Origin: Haloarculaceae archaeon
GTDB taxonomy: Archaea; Halobacteriota; Halobacteria; Halobacteriales; Haloarculaceae
Direction: 5' to 3'
DNA: 5,671 nt
Assembly: GCA_018609945.1 (NCBI GenBank)
Contig: JAHENO010000207.1
Location: 1 to 5,671, forward strand
Part shown: one piece after another, positions 1 to 4,931 of the stretch
Layout: each line of letters begins with the position of its first letter
How positions within the stretch are numbered: the stretch's first letter is position 1
Translations under genes and position numbers: made by a program
The notes under the pieces: generated by a model
Database searches by the model: none
The model's input: the letters and a program-made list of their open reading frames with translations, nothing else
Told to the model about the DNA's origin: nothing

Positions 1-213
1 CGTTCGAAAGAAGAGCGACTCCGAGCCTATCTGAAGCAGAAGGCCGCCGACGGCGAGATGTACTTCAAGAGCAAGTTCATCGCCGACGAGGTGGACCTCT
101 CCCCGAAAGAGATCGGCGCGCTGATGGTCAAGCTGCGCGAGTCCGCGGCCGACCTCGAGATCGAGAAGTGGTCGTACACGAGTGCGACCACGTGGCGCGT
201 CGAACCCGCGTAG
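1..213 (+). CDS. C-terminal part of a small winged-helix-like protein (DUF7123-like), 5' end outside window
   Basis: An open frame runs from the first base of the window to a TAG at 211-213, giving 70 visible residues; the start codon lies upstream of the window. The visible part contains the segment YFKSKFIADEVDLSPKEIGA (about residues 21-40), which reads like the recognition part of a helix-turn-helix, and then LEIEKWSYTSATTWRVEPA at the C-terminus, which reads like a beta wing. From memory this pattern matches a small haloarchaeal family labelled DUF7123, whose role is not known; DNA binding is an inference from the fold-like pattern. No enzyme motif or membrane segment is visible. The next gene starts 63 bp downstream with its own TATA-like box, so the two are probably transcribed separately. 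Confidence 0.72.
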   Translation, partial: RSKEERLRAYLKQKAADGEMYFKSKFIADEVDLSPKEIGALMVKLRESAADLEIEKWSYTSATTWRVEPA

Positions 214-248
214 CGGTCTGGTCCCCGCGTCGGGTTTCTGACGGACCA

Positions 249-255
249 TTTATCC
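249..255 (+). promoter_or_regulatory. TATA-like box for the M50 protease gene
   Basis: TTTATCC is centred about 25 nt before the GTG at 277 in an otherwise GC-rich gap. This is the spacing of a haloarchaeal core promoter whose transcript begins at or very near the start codon. No SD-like sequence precedes the start, which agrees with a leaderless mRNA. Confidence 0.5.
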
Positions 256-276
256 ACTCGCGCCGACTACCGGTGA

Positions 277-1428
277 GTGATGGGCGGTAGCGACGACGGG
301 AGGTCGCGGCCCCGGGCCGGCGACCTCGCGCCGGTGTTCGACACCTACGAGGTCAGGCGCGACGGCGACCGGCTGGTATACGTCGGCCAGCCCCGCGCCG
401 ACCGCGAGACCGTCGAGCGACAGCTCCGGCCGCTGTTCCGCCAGCAGGGGTACGACCTGCGCCTCCAGCAGGGCTACGACGGTGCCGAGGGGCTCCCGCT
501 GACGGTCGGCGAGTCCGTCCTCGTCGCCGAGCCACGGACGCCCGGCACGGACGGGTTCCCCTGGCGGAACGCCATCCTGTTCCTGTTGACCGTCGCCTCG
601 ACGCTGTTCGCGGGCTCGGTCTACTGGTACCAGATCCCGATCACGGAACAGCCACTCCGGGCGCTGGAGGCGTGGCCGTTCGTCGTCGCCATCATGGGCG
701 TGCTCGGGGTCCACGAACTCGGCCACTACGCGATGAGCCGCTACCACGGCGTCGACGCGTCGCTACCGTATTTCATTCCACTCCCCACGTACATCGGGTC
801 GATGGGCGCCGTCATCCGGATGCGCGGTCGCATCCCCGACCGGACGGCGCTGTTCGACATCGGCGTCGCCGGCCCGCTGGCGGGGCTGGTCGCGACGGTC
901 GTCGTCACGGTCGTCGGTCTGCAACTGGACCCGCTGCCCGCCCAGGAGGCCGCGGCCGCCGCCAGCGACGCCGCCCGCGTCGAGTTCAACGATCCGCCGC
1001 TTCTCGTATTGCTCGCGGAACTGACCGGCACTGCGGAGAAACTCGAACGGGGACTGGTCCACCCGGTCGTCTTCGGGGGGTGGGTCGGCATGCTCGTCAC
1101 GCTGTTGAACCTCCTGCCGGTCGGGCAACTCGACGGCGGGCACATCCTCCGGGCGATGATCGGCCAGCGCCAGGAGACGCTGGCTGCGGCGGTGCCCGGT
1201 GCGCTGTTCGCGCTCGCCGGCTACCTCTATTTCATCCGGGGCAGCGTCAACTCCGTGGGCATCTGGACGATGTGGGGGCTGTTCGCCGTCGGGCTGGCGT
1301 ACGCCGGTCCAGCCTCGCCCGTCCGCGACCGTCCGCTCGACCGCCGGCGCATTGCCGTGGGCGTTCTCACTTTCGTGCTCGGCGCGCTGTGTTTCACTCC
1401 CGTCCCCGTCGAGGTCATTACGCCGTGA
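277..1428 (+). CDS. Site-2 protease family (M50) intramembrane zinc metalloprotease
   Basis: This 383-residue protein is predicted to cut membrane-bound substrates within the bilayer. The zinc motif HELGH is at residues 146-150, and the second family motif, NLLPVGQLDGGH with N278, P281 and metal-ligand candidate D286, is at 278-289. Residues 1 to about 95 form a soluble domain without a hydrophobic segment. Likely membrane segments lie near 98-118, 133-152, 195-215, 264-282, 303-320, 328-344 and 360-376. The segment around 192-203 (LFDIGVAGPLAG) resembles the plant-chloroplast EGY-type and archaeal S2P-like branch rather than RseP; no PDZ domain is seen. The start may be GTG 277 or ATG 280, since the two codons are adjacent; the TATA-like box at 249-255 fits either. 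Substrate and physiological role cannot be read from the neighbours. All catalytic residues are present, so an active enzyme is likely. Confidence 0.93.
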   Translation: MMGGSDDGRSRPRAGDLAPVFDTYEVRRDGDRLVYVGQPRADRETVERQLRPLFRQQGYDLRLQQGYDGAEGLPLTVGESVLVAEPRTPGTDGFPWRNAILFLLTVASTLFAGSVYWYQIPITEQPLRALEAWPFVVAIMGVLGVHELGHYAMSRYHGVDASLPYFIPLPTYIGSMGAVIRMRGRIPDRTALFDIGVAGPLAGLVATVVVTVVGLQLDPLPAQEAAAAASDAARVEFNDPPLLVLLAELTGTAEKLERGLVHPVVFGGWVGMLVTLLNLLPVGQLDGGHILRAMIGQRQETLAAAVPGALFALAGYLYFIRGSVNSVGIWTMWGLFAVGLAYAGPASPVRDRPLDRRRIAVGVLTFVLGALCFTPVPVEVITP

Positions 1429-1483
1429 CGGTGTGGCGTGGCCGACCCTCCCCGCCACGGCCGTGCCGATTCTCGGGCGTGCC

Positions 1484-1488
1484 TTTTT
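1484..1488 (+). promoter_or_regulatory. T-run: candidate TATA element for the 65-aa gene and/or terminator of the protease gene
   Basis: Five consecutive T residues (CCTTTTTG) are the only AT-rich patch between the protease stop at 1428 and the ATG at 1514. Their centre is 28 nt before that ATG, consistent with a leaderless promoter. A T-run can also end archaeal transcripts, so it may serve both genes. The sequence does not decide between these roles. Confidence 0.35.
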
Positions 1489-1513
1489 GTCGACGACCGC
1501 CGAACTGAACCGC

Positions 1514-1711
1514 ATGGTGGACACGGAGAAGATCCGCTCGCTCGTCCCACACTACGTCGTGATGCTGGTGACCGTGTTCCTGGTGGTGAGCGTCCTGCGG
1601 GCGCTGATTGGGGTCCGGCTGGTGGTCGAGTTCGCCGTCATCCTCGTGATCGTGTTCCTCTATCCGTTCGTCGTCCGTCGGCTGGGCTACGCGCCGGAAG
1701 TCTGGCAGTGA
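1514..1711 (+). CDS. Small two-helix membrane protein, function unknown
   Basis: The 65-residue protein has two strongly hydrophobic stretches, about residues 13-33 and 37-54, separated by a short turn containing Arg35. That leaves a short N-terminus (MVDTEKIRSL) and a basic-then-aromatic tail (RRLGYAPEVW, 55-64). The Arg pair after the second helix suggests that this end faces the cytoplasm. I do not recognise a characterised family. The frame is open much further upstream, but the earlier part overlaps the protease gene out of frame and encodes Arg/Ser/Pro-rich sequence with no hydrophobic pattern. The ATG at 1514 lies 28 nt after a T-run promoter candidate and exactly where the protein becomes well formed, so it is the preferred start. 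The clear membrane pattern makes a real gene likely. An 8-bp hairpin follows the stop. Confidence 0.72.
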   Translation: MVDTEKIRSLVPHYVVMLVTVFLVVSVLRALIGVRLVVEFAVILVIVFLYPFVVRRLGYAPEVWQ

Positions 1712-1712
1712 C

Positions 1713-1737
1713 CGCCACATCCCGGGCGCATGTGGCG
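1713..1737 (+). terminator. Perfect 8-bp hairpin just after the 65-aa gene (possible 3'-end structure)
   Basis: CGCCACAT at 1713-1720 is the exact reverse complement of ATGTGGCG at 1730-1737, with a 9-nt GC-only loop. It starts one base after the stop codon and ends about 30 nt before the L11 TATA box. No T-run follows, so it is not a classical intrinsic terminator. It could protect the 3' end of the upstream mRNA, bind a regulator of L11 as double-stranded DNA, or be incidental. Confidence 0.4.
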
Positions 1738-1760
1738 CTCTCACGGACGGGGGACGAAAA

Positions 1761-1773
1761 GCAACCCTTAAAC
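1761..1773 (+). promoter_or_regulatory. Core promoter of the L11 gene (TATA box with BRE-like flank)
   Basis: CTTAAAC (1767-1773, core TTAAA 1768-1772) is centred 26 nt before the L11 ATG at 1796, and the A-containing flank GCAACC just upstream sits where a TFB recognition element would. Transcription should therefore begin at or within a base or two of the ATG, giving a leaderless L11 mRNA. This agrees with published mapping of the corresponding gene in Halobacterium, as I recall it. Confidence 0.7.
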
Positions 1774-1795
1774 TCGCCGGACCGGACCTCCAGAT

Positions 1796-2284
1796 ATGGC
1801 TGAAACTATCGAGGTACTCGTCCCTGGTGGACAGGCCGACCCCGGGCCGCCGCTGGGTCCGGAACTCGGGCCGACGCCCGTCGACGTCCAGGCGGTCGTC
1901 GGGGAGATCAACGACCAGACCGCCGCGTTCGACGGCACCGAGGTGCCGGTCACGATCACCTACGAGGAGGATGGCTCCTTCGACATCGAGGTCGGCGTCC
2001 CGCCGACGGCCGAACTGATCAAAGACGAGGCCGGCTTCGAGACCGGCAGCGGCGAACCCCAGAAGGAGTTCGTCGCCGACCTCTCCGTCGACCAGATCAA
2101 GCAGATCGCCGAACAGAAACACCCCGACCTGCTCTCCTACGACCTCAAAAACGCCGCCAAGGAGGTCGTCGGCACCTGCACGTCGCTCGGCGTCACCATC
2201 GAGGGCAACGACCCCCGCGAGTTCAAGCGCCGCATCGAGGACGGCGAGTACGACGAGATGTTCGCGGACGAAGCGACGGCGTAG
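1796..2284 (+). CDS. rpl11: Large-subunit ribosomal protein L11 (uL11)
   Basis: L11 binds 23S rRNA in the GTPase-associated centre and, with L10-L12, forms the base of the stalk that recruits elongation factors. The 162-residue product has the family's N-terminal signature (GPPLGPELGPTPVD, about residues 17-30). Its C-terminal rRNA-binding domain includes KEVVGTCTSLGVTIEG (about residues 121-136). It ends in an acidic tail (EDGEYDEMFADEATA) typical of archaeal and halophilic versions; the length is usual for archaea and longer than the bacterial protein (about 142). The ATG is fixed by the conserved AETIEVLVPGGQADPG start and by the TATA box 26 nt ahead; no SD is present. The gene appears to form its own transcription unit, because the PHP gene follows after 48 bp with its own TATA-like box. 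SecE and NusG, which precede L11 in many archaea, are not found in the preceding 1.8 kb. Confidence 0.98.
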   Translation: MAETIEVLVPGGQADPGPPLGPELGPTPVDVQAVVGEINDQTAAFDGTEVPVTITYEEDGSFDIEVGVPPTAELIKDEAGFETGSGEPQKEFVADLSVDQIKQIAEQKHPDLLSYDLKNAAKEVVGTCTSLGVTIEGNDPREFKRRIEDGEYDEMFADEATA

Positions 2285-2303
2285 CGGGCCACACCCACAC
2301 CCA

Positions 2304-2310
2304 TTTGTAT
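2304..2310 (+). promoter_or_regulatory. TATA-like box for the PHP-domain gene
   Basis: TTTGTAT is centred 26 nt before the GTG at 2333, the spacing seen at the L11 promoter. No SD lies ahead of the GTG. The same T-rich patch may also help end L11 transcripts, which stop at 2284. Confidence 0.5.
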
Positions 2311-2332
2311 CGCGGTCACGGACCCGTCGACC

Positions 2333-3109
2333 GTGAGAGCGGACTTCCACGCGCACACGACCTACTCCGACGGGAGTTTCCTGGACTGGATGGTCGGCGC
2401 AGCGGCAGACGCCGGCCTCTCGGGGATCGGACTGGCCGATCACTGCAACGTCTCGGACCGGCCGGCGATGCGTGCCCACAAGCTACGGTACGGGTACAAC
2501 CTCGATCTGACCTACGAGCGCCGCCGGGAGGCCATCGAGACGGCCCGCGGGGAGACCGACGTCGAGATCTACGACGCCGTCGAGGTCGACTACCACCCCA
2601 CCGACCAGGCGGATATCGCGGACTTTCTGGCCGAGGCGGGCTTCGACTACGCGATCGGGAGCGTCCACGAGGTCGACGGCGTCAACGTCCACTTCCCGGA
2701 ACCGTTCCGCGACCGGTCGGGGGGCGAGCGCCGGGCGGCCGTCGACGGCTACTTCGAGGACCTGGCGGCGCTCGTGCGGTCGGAACTGTTCGAGATCGCG
2801 GCCCACCCCGACATCGTGGAGCGCAACGAGGCCCTCCGGGGCATCGCCGGCGAGGACCACTACCGCCGGCTCGCCGCCGCGTTCGCCGATTCGCGGACCG
2901 TCCCCGAGATCAACGCCGGCCGGGTGACCGCCGACTACGGCCGGTTCCACCCCTGCGAGGCGTTTCTCGACGTGCTCGCCGAGTACGACGTCCGGGTGAC
3001 TGTCGGCACCGACGCTCACGCGCCCCAGGAGGTCCGCGACCGCGTGCCGCTGTTGCGCGAGCAGCTGGCCGACCGGGGGCTCGATCCCGTCTCGCCGTTC
3101 GACGTGTGA
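2333..3109 (+). CDS. PHP-domain metal-dependent hydrolase, histidinol-phosphatase-like
   Basis: The 258-residue protein has the full set of PHP metal-site motifs: DFHAHTTYSDG at 4-14 (H6, H8 and D13), LADHC at 34-38 (H37), the VEVDYH segment with E84 and D86, GSVHEVDG with H112, AAHPDI with H158, and GTDAH at 225-229 (D227, H229). This matches the phosphoesterase branch that includes HisJ/HisK-type histidinol phosphatase. Histidinol phosphate is a plausible substrate, but the family also hydrolyses other phosphate esters, so specificity is open. The GTG start is supported by the TATA-like box 26 nt upstream and by the N-terminal motif beginning four residues later. It lies between L11 and L1 (48 bp after L11, 118 bp before L1), so it separates two halves of a normally close ribosomal cluster. 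No other histidine-biosynthesis gene is present in the window. The metal ligands appear intact, so an active enzyme is expected. Confidence 0.93.
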   Translation: MRADFHAHTTYSDGSFLDWMVGAAADAGLSGIGLADHCNVSDRPAMRAHKLRYGYNLDLTYERRREAIETARGETDVEIYDAVEVDYHPTDQADIADFLAEAGFDYAIGSVHEVDGVNVHFPEPFRDRSGGERRAAVDGYFEDLAALVRSELFEIAAHPDIVERNEALRGIAGEDHYRRLAAAFADSRTVPEINAGRVTADYGRFHPCEAFLDVLAEYDVRVTVGTDAHAPQEVRDRVPLLREQLADRGLDPVSPFDV

Positions 3110-3134
3110 GCGGGGCACGCACTGTCTTCGACGC

Positions 3135-3141
3135 TTTTAAA
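3135..3141 (+). promoter_or_regulatory. TATA box of the L1-L10-L12 operon
   Basis: TTTTAAA is the clearest TATA element in the window. It is centred at 3138, about 90 nt before the L1 ATG, which predicts transcription starting near 3163-3166 and a 5' leader of about 62-65 nt. This contrasts with the other promoters here, which point to leaderless mRNAs. A tricistronic L1-L10-L12 message with a leader of similar size was reported for Halobacterium, as I recall. Confidence 0.75.
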
Positions 3142-3163
3142 CCGTGTCTTCACCTCCGGCCAA

Positions 3164-3227
3164 ACGAGACAGGCATCGCCTGTTTCACTGACCCGTAGGA
3201 GCCACAGGCGCACTACGGAGGTGAACG
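3164..3227 (+). promoter_or_regulatory. 5' leader of the L1 operon with L1-binding-site-like hairpin (autoregulatory element)
   Basis: The leader holds two compatible hairpins. Hairpin A (3166-3186) is a 9-bp stem with one G-U pair and an AUC loop. Hairpin B (3193-3218) has an outer stem CCGUAG/CUACGG, an asymmetric internal loop (GA opposite GCA), an inner stem GCC/GGC and an ACA loop. Hairpin B resembles the L1 target in helices 76-77 of 23S rRNA, where, from memory, a GUAGGAG strand faces a strand ending in ACUAC in halophiles and GGAGCC occurs in E. coli. Its 3' strand covers the first two bases of the SD at 3217-3223, so L1 bound here should block initiation. Autogenous control by L1 is established in bacteria and Methanococcus and proposed for haloarchaea; its operation here is inferred. 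Confidence 0.65.
3217..3224 (+). promoter_or_regulatory. Strong Shine-Dalgarno of the L1 gene
   Basis: GGAGGTGA pairs over eight bases with the UCACCUCC tail of archaeal 16S rRNA and ends 3 nt before the ATG at 3228. It is the longest SD in the window, and it fixes the L1 start. Its first two bases belong to leader hairpin B, and a perfect complement lies at 3149-3158. Confidence 0.85.
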
Positions 3228-3866
3228 ATGGCAGATCAGGATATTGAGCAAGCAGTCTCTCGCGCACTCGAGGAAGCACCGCCGCGGAATTTCCGCGAGA
3301 CGGTCGACCTCGCGATAAACCTGCGCGATCTGGATTTGAACGACCCGTCCAACCGTGTCGACGAGAGTGTCGTCCTCCCCGAGGGAACTGGACAGGAGAC
3401 CTCCATCGTGGTCTTCGCGGAAGGCGAGACCGCCGTCCGCGCCGAGGAGGTCGCCGAGGACGTCCTCGACAGCGACGACCTTGAGGAGCTGGGTGACGAC
3501 GACGCCGCCGCAAAGGACCTCGCGGAGGACACCGACTTCTTCATCGCCGAGGAGGCGATGATGCAGGACATCGGCCGCTACCTGGGGACCGTCCTCGGTC
3601 CCCGGGGGAAGATGCCGGACCCGCTCGGGCCCGACGACGACGTCGTCGAGGTGGTCGAGCGGCTCAAAAACTCCGTGCAGTTGCGGAGCGGCGACCGGCG
3701 CACCTTCCACACCCGCGTGGGCGCCGAGGACATGTCCGCCGAGGAGATCGCCGACAACATCGACGTCATCCTCCGGCGGCTCCACGCCGACCTGGAGAAG
3801 GGACCGATGAACATCGACGACGTCTACGTGAAGACGACGATGGGCCCCGCGGTGGAGGTGGCCTGA
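3228..3866 (+). CDS. rpl1: Large-subunit ribosomal protein L1 (uL1)
   Basis: L1 forms the mobile stalk at the ribosomal E site, assists release of deacylated tRNA, and in several lineages represses its own operon by binding the mRNA. The 212-residue product shows the archaeal N-terminal pattern (FRETVDLAINLRDLDLN, about residues 23-39). The family signature GPRGKMPDPL is at 124-133, inside the middle domain, and the C-terminal return to domain I ends in KTTMGPAVEV (about 202-211). The length is normal for archaea. It is rich in Asp and Glu, particularly near residues 65-105, as expected for a halophile. It is the first gene of the stalk operon, with its own leader and a strong SD. The L10 gene starts 1 nt after its TGA, and the L10 SD lies inside the last L1 codons, which suggests translational coupling. 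Confidence 0.98.
   Translation: MADQDIEQAVSRALEEAPPRNFRETVDLAINLRDLDLNDPSNRVDESVVLPEGTGQETSIVVFAEGETAVRAEEVAEDVLDSDDLEELGDDDAAAKDLAEDTDFFIAEEAMMQDIGRYLGTVLGPRGKMPDPLGPDDDVVEVVERLKNSVQLRSGDRRTFHTRVGAEDMSAEEIADNIDVILRRLHADLEKGPMNIDDVYVKTTMGPAVEVA
3854..3860 (+). promoter_or_regulatory. Shine-Dalgarno of L10, inside the 3' end of L1
   Basis: GGAGGTG is placed 7 nt before the L10 ATG at 3868, within the codons for the last residues of L1. It selects that ATG and links L10 initiation to translation of the end of L1, so repression at the L1 leader could spread to L10. Confidence 0.75.
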
Positions 3867-3867
3867 G

Positions 3868-4929
3868 ATGAGCACAGAGACCGAACGCCAGACCGAGACG
3901 ATCCCCGAGTGGAAACGCGAGGAGGTCGACGAGATCGCGTCGTTCCTCGACGCGTACGACAGCGTCGGCGTCGTGGACATCACCGGCATCCCGAGCCGGC
4001 AACTGCAGGAGATGCGCCGGGACCTGCACGGCACCGCCGCGCTACGCGTCTCGCGCAACACCCTGCTGGTGCGGGCCCTCGAGGAGGTCGACGACGGGCT
4101 CGAGGAACTCACCGGGTACGTGAGCGGCCAGGTCGGGCTCATCGGCACCAACGACAACCCCTTCGGCCTCTTCCAGCAACTGGAAGCCTCGAAGACGTCG
4201 GCGCCGATCAACGCCGGCGAGGTCGCACCCAACGACATCGTCGTCCCCGAGGGCGATACGGGCGTCGACCCCGGTCCCTTCGTGGGCGAACTCCAGAACG
4301 TCGGCGCCAACGCCCGCATCGAGGGCGGCTCGATCCAGGTGATGGAGGACTCGACGGTGCTGGAGGCCGGCGAGGAAGTGTCCCGGGACCTGGCGAACGT
4401 CCTCTCGGAACTGGGTATCGAACCCAAGGAGGTCGGACTCGACCTGCGCGGCGTCTACGCCGACGGCGTGCTCTTCGAGCCCGCGGACCTCGAACTCGAC
4501 GTCGATGCGTACCGCGCGGACGTCTCGGCGGCCGCCGGCCGGGCGCGCAACCTCGCTATCAACGCGAGCTACCCGACGGCGGCGACGCTCCCCGCGCTGC
4601 TCCGGAAGGCCGGTGGCGAGGCCAAGAGCCTCGGTCTGCAGGCTGGCATCGAGGACCCCGACGTCATGCCGGATCTGATCGGCAAGGCCGATGCGCAGGT
4701 CCGTGCGCTCGCCGCACAGATCGACGACGAGGAGGCCCTGCCCGAGGAGTTGCAGGACGTCGACGCGCCGGCACCCGAGCCGGAACCTGCCGAGGAGGCC
4801 GATGAGACGGACGAAACGGAATCGGACGACGACCAACCTGCCGAGGAGGCCGCCGACGAGGACGATGACGATGACGGCGACAACGAGGACGCCGCCGGCG
4901 ACGCTCTCGGCGACATGTTCGGAGACTAA
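3868..4929 (+). CDS. rplP0: Large-subunit ribosomal protein L10, acidic stalk protein P0 (uL10)
   Basis: L10 (P0) attaches the stalk to 23S rRNA beside L11 and carries dimers of L12. The 353-residue product begins with a short acidic lead and then the rRNA-binding domain (EWKREEVDEI at 14-23; RRDL at 50-53; SRNTLLVRALEE from 62). The archaeal/eukaryotic insertion domain follows, around FVGELQNVGANARIEGGSI (about residues 138-156). After this come helices of the L12-binding spine (about 220-285), including LPALLRKAGGEAKSLGLQAG. From residue 286 the protein is a long Pro/Asp/Glu-rich hinge, and it ends in LGDMFGD, the factor-binding tail shared with L12. Its last 28 residues (326-353) align without gaps with the L12 tail. 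It follows L1 after 1 nt and precedes L12 by 2 nt, so the three are one operon. Confidence 0.98.
   Translation: MSTETERQTETIPEWKREEVDEIASFLDAYDSVGVVDITGIPSRQLQEMRRDLHGTAALRVSRNTLLVRALEEVDDGLEELTGYVSGQVGLIGTNDNPFGLFQQLEASKTSAPINAGEVAPNDIVVPEGDTGVDPGPFVGELQNVGANARIEGGSIQVMEDSTVLEAGEEVSRDLANVLSELGIEPKEVGLDLRGVYADGVLFEPADLELDVDAYRADVSAAAGRARNLAINASYPTAATLPALLRKAGGEAKSLGLQAGIEDPDVMPDLIGKADAQVRALAAQIDDEEALPEELQDVDAPAPEPEPAEEADETDETESDDDQPAEEAADEDDDDDGDNEDAAGDALGDMFGD
4921..4924 (+). promoter_or_regulatory. Shine-Dalgarno of L12, overlapping the end of L10
   Basis: GGAG lies 7 nt before the L12 ATG at 4932 and overlaps the last sense codons of L10. It is weaker than the L1 and L10 sites, although L12 is needed in several copies per ribosome. 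No TATA-like box was seen in the end of L10 that would give L12 a separate promoter. Confidence 0.5.
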
Positions 4930-4931
4930 CA

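Noticed and set aside
1437..1459. CGTGGC/GCCACG inverted repeat as a terminator for the protease gene
   Set aside because: Only 6 bp with an 11-nt loop and the nearest T-run 24 nt away; such pairs are common in sequence this GC-rich.
672..1508. Arg-rich plus-strand frame inside the M50 gene
   Set aside because: It overlaps the protease motifs in another frame and encodes low-complexity Arg/Pro/Gly sequence.
1199..1513. Upstream in-frame extension of the 65-aa membrane protein
   Set aside because: It overlaps the protease gene out of frame and encodes Ser/Arg/Pro-rich sequence without pattern; the ATG at 1514 has a better-placed promoter and begins the well-formed membrane protein.
1418..2479. 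Long minus-strand open frame (353 codons) opposite the 65-aa gene, L11 and the start of the PHP gene
   Set aside because: It is antisense to genes with clear family motifs, is rich in Arg, Gly, Val and Asp as expected for mirror frames of GC-rich genes, and shows no domain of its own.
2305..3198. Arg/Gly-rich plus-strand frame overlapping the PHP gene
   Set aside because: The PHP frame carries all metal-binding motifs; this one is a +1 shadow with biased composition.
3213..4427. Minus-strand open frame of 404 codons opposite L1 and L10
   Set aside because: Ser/Thr/Arg-rich composition without motifs, opposite two certain ribosomal protein genes; stop codons are rare in this frame because of GC content.
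4860..4931. Internal promoter for extra L12 synthesis
   Set aside because: No AT-rich or TATA-like element is present in the 3' end of L10; the sequence is an uninterrupted acidic-codon run.
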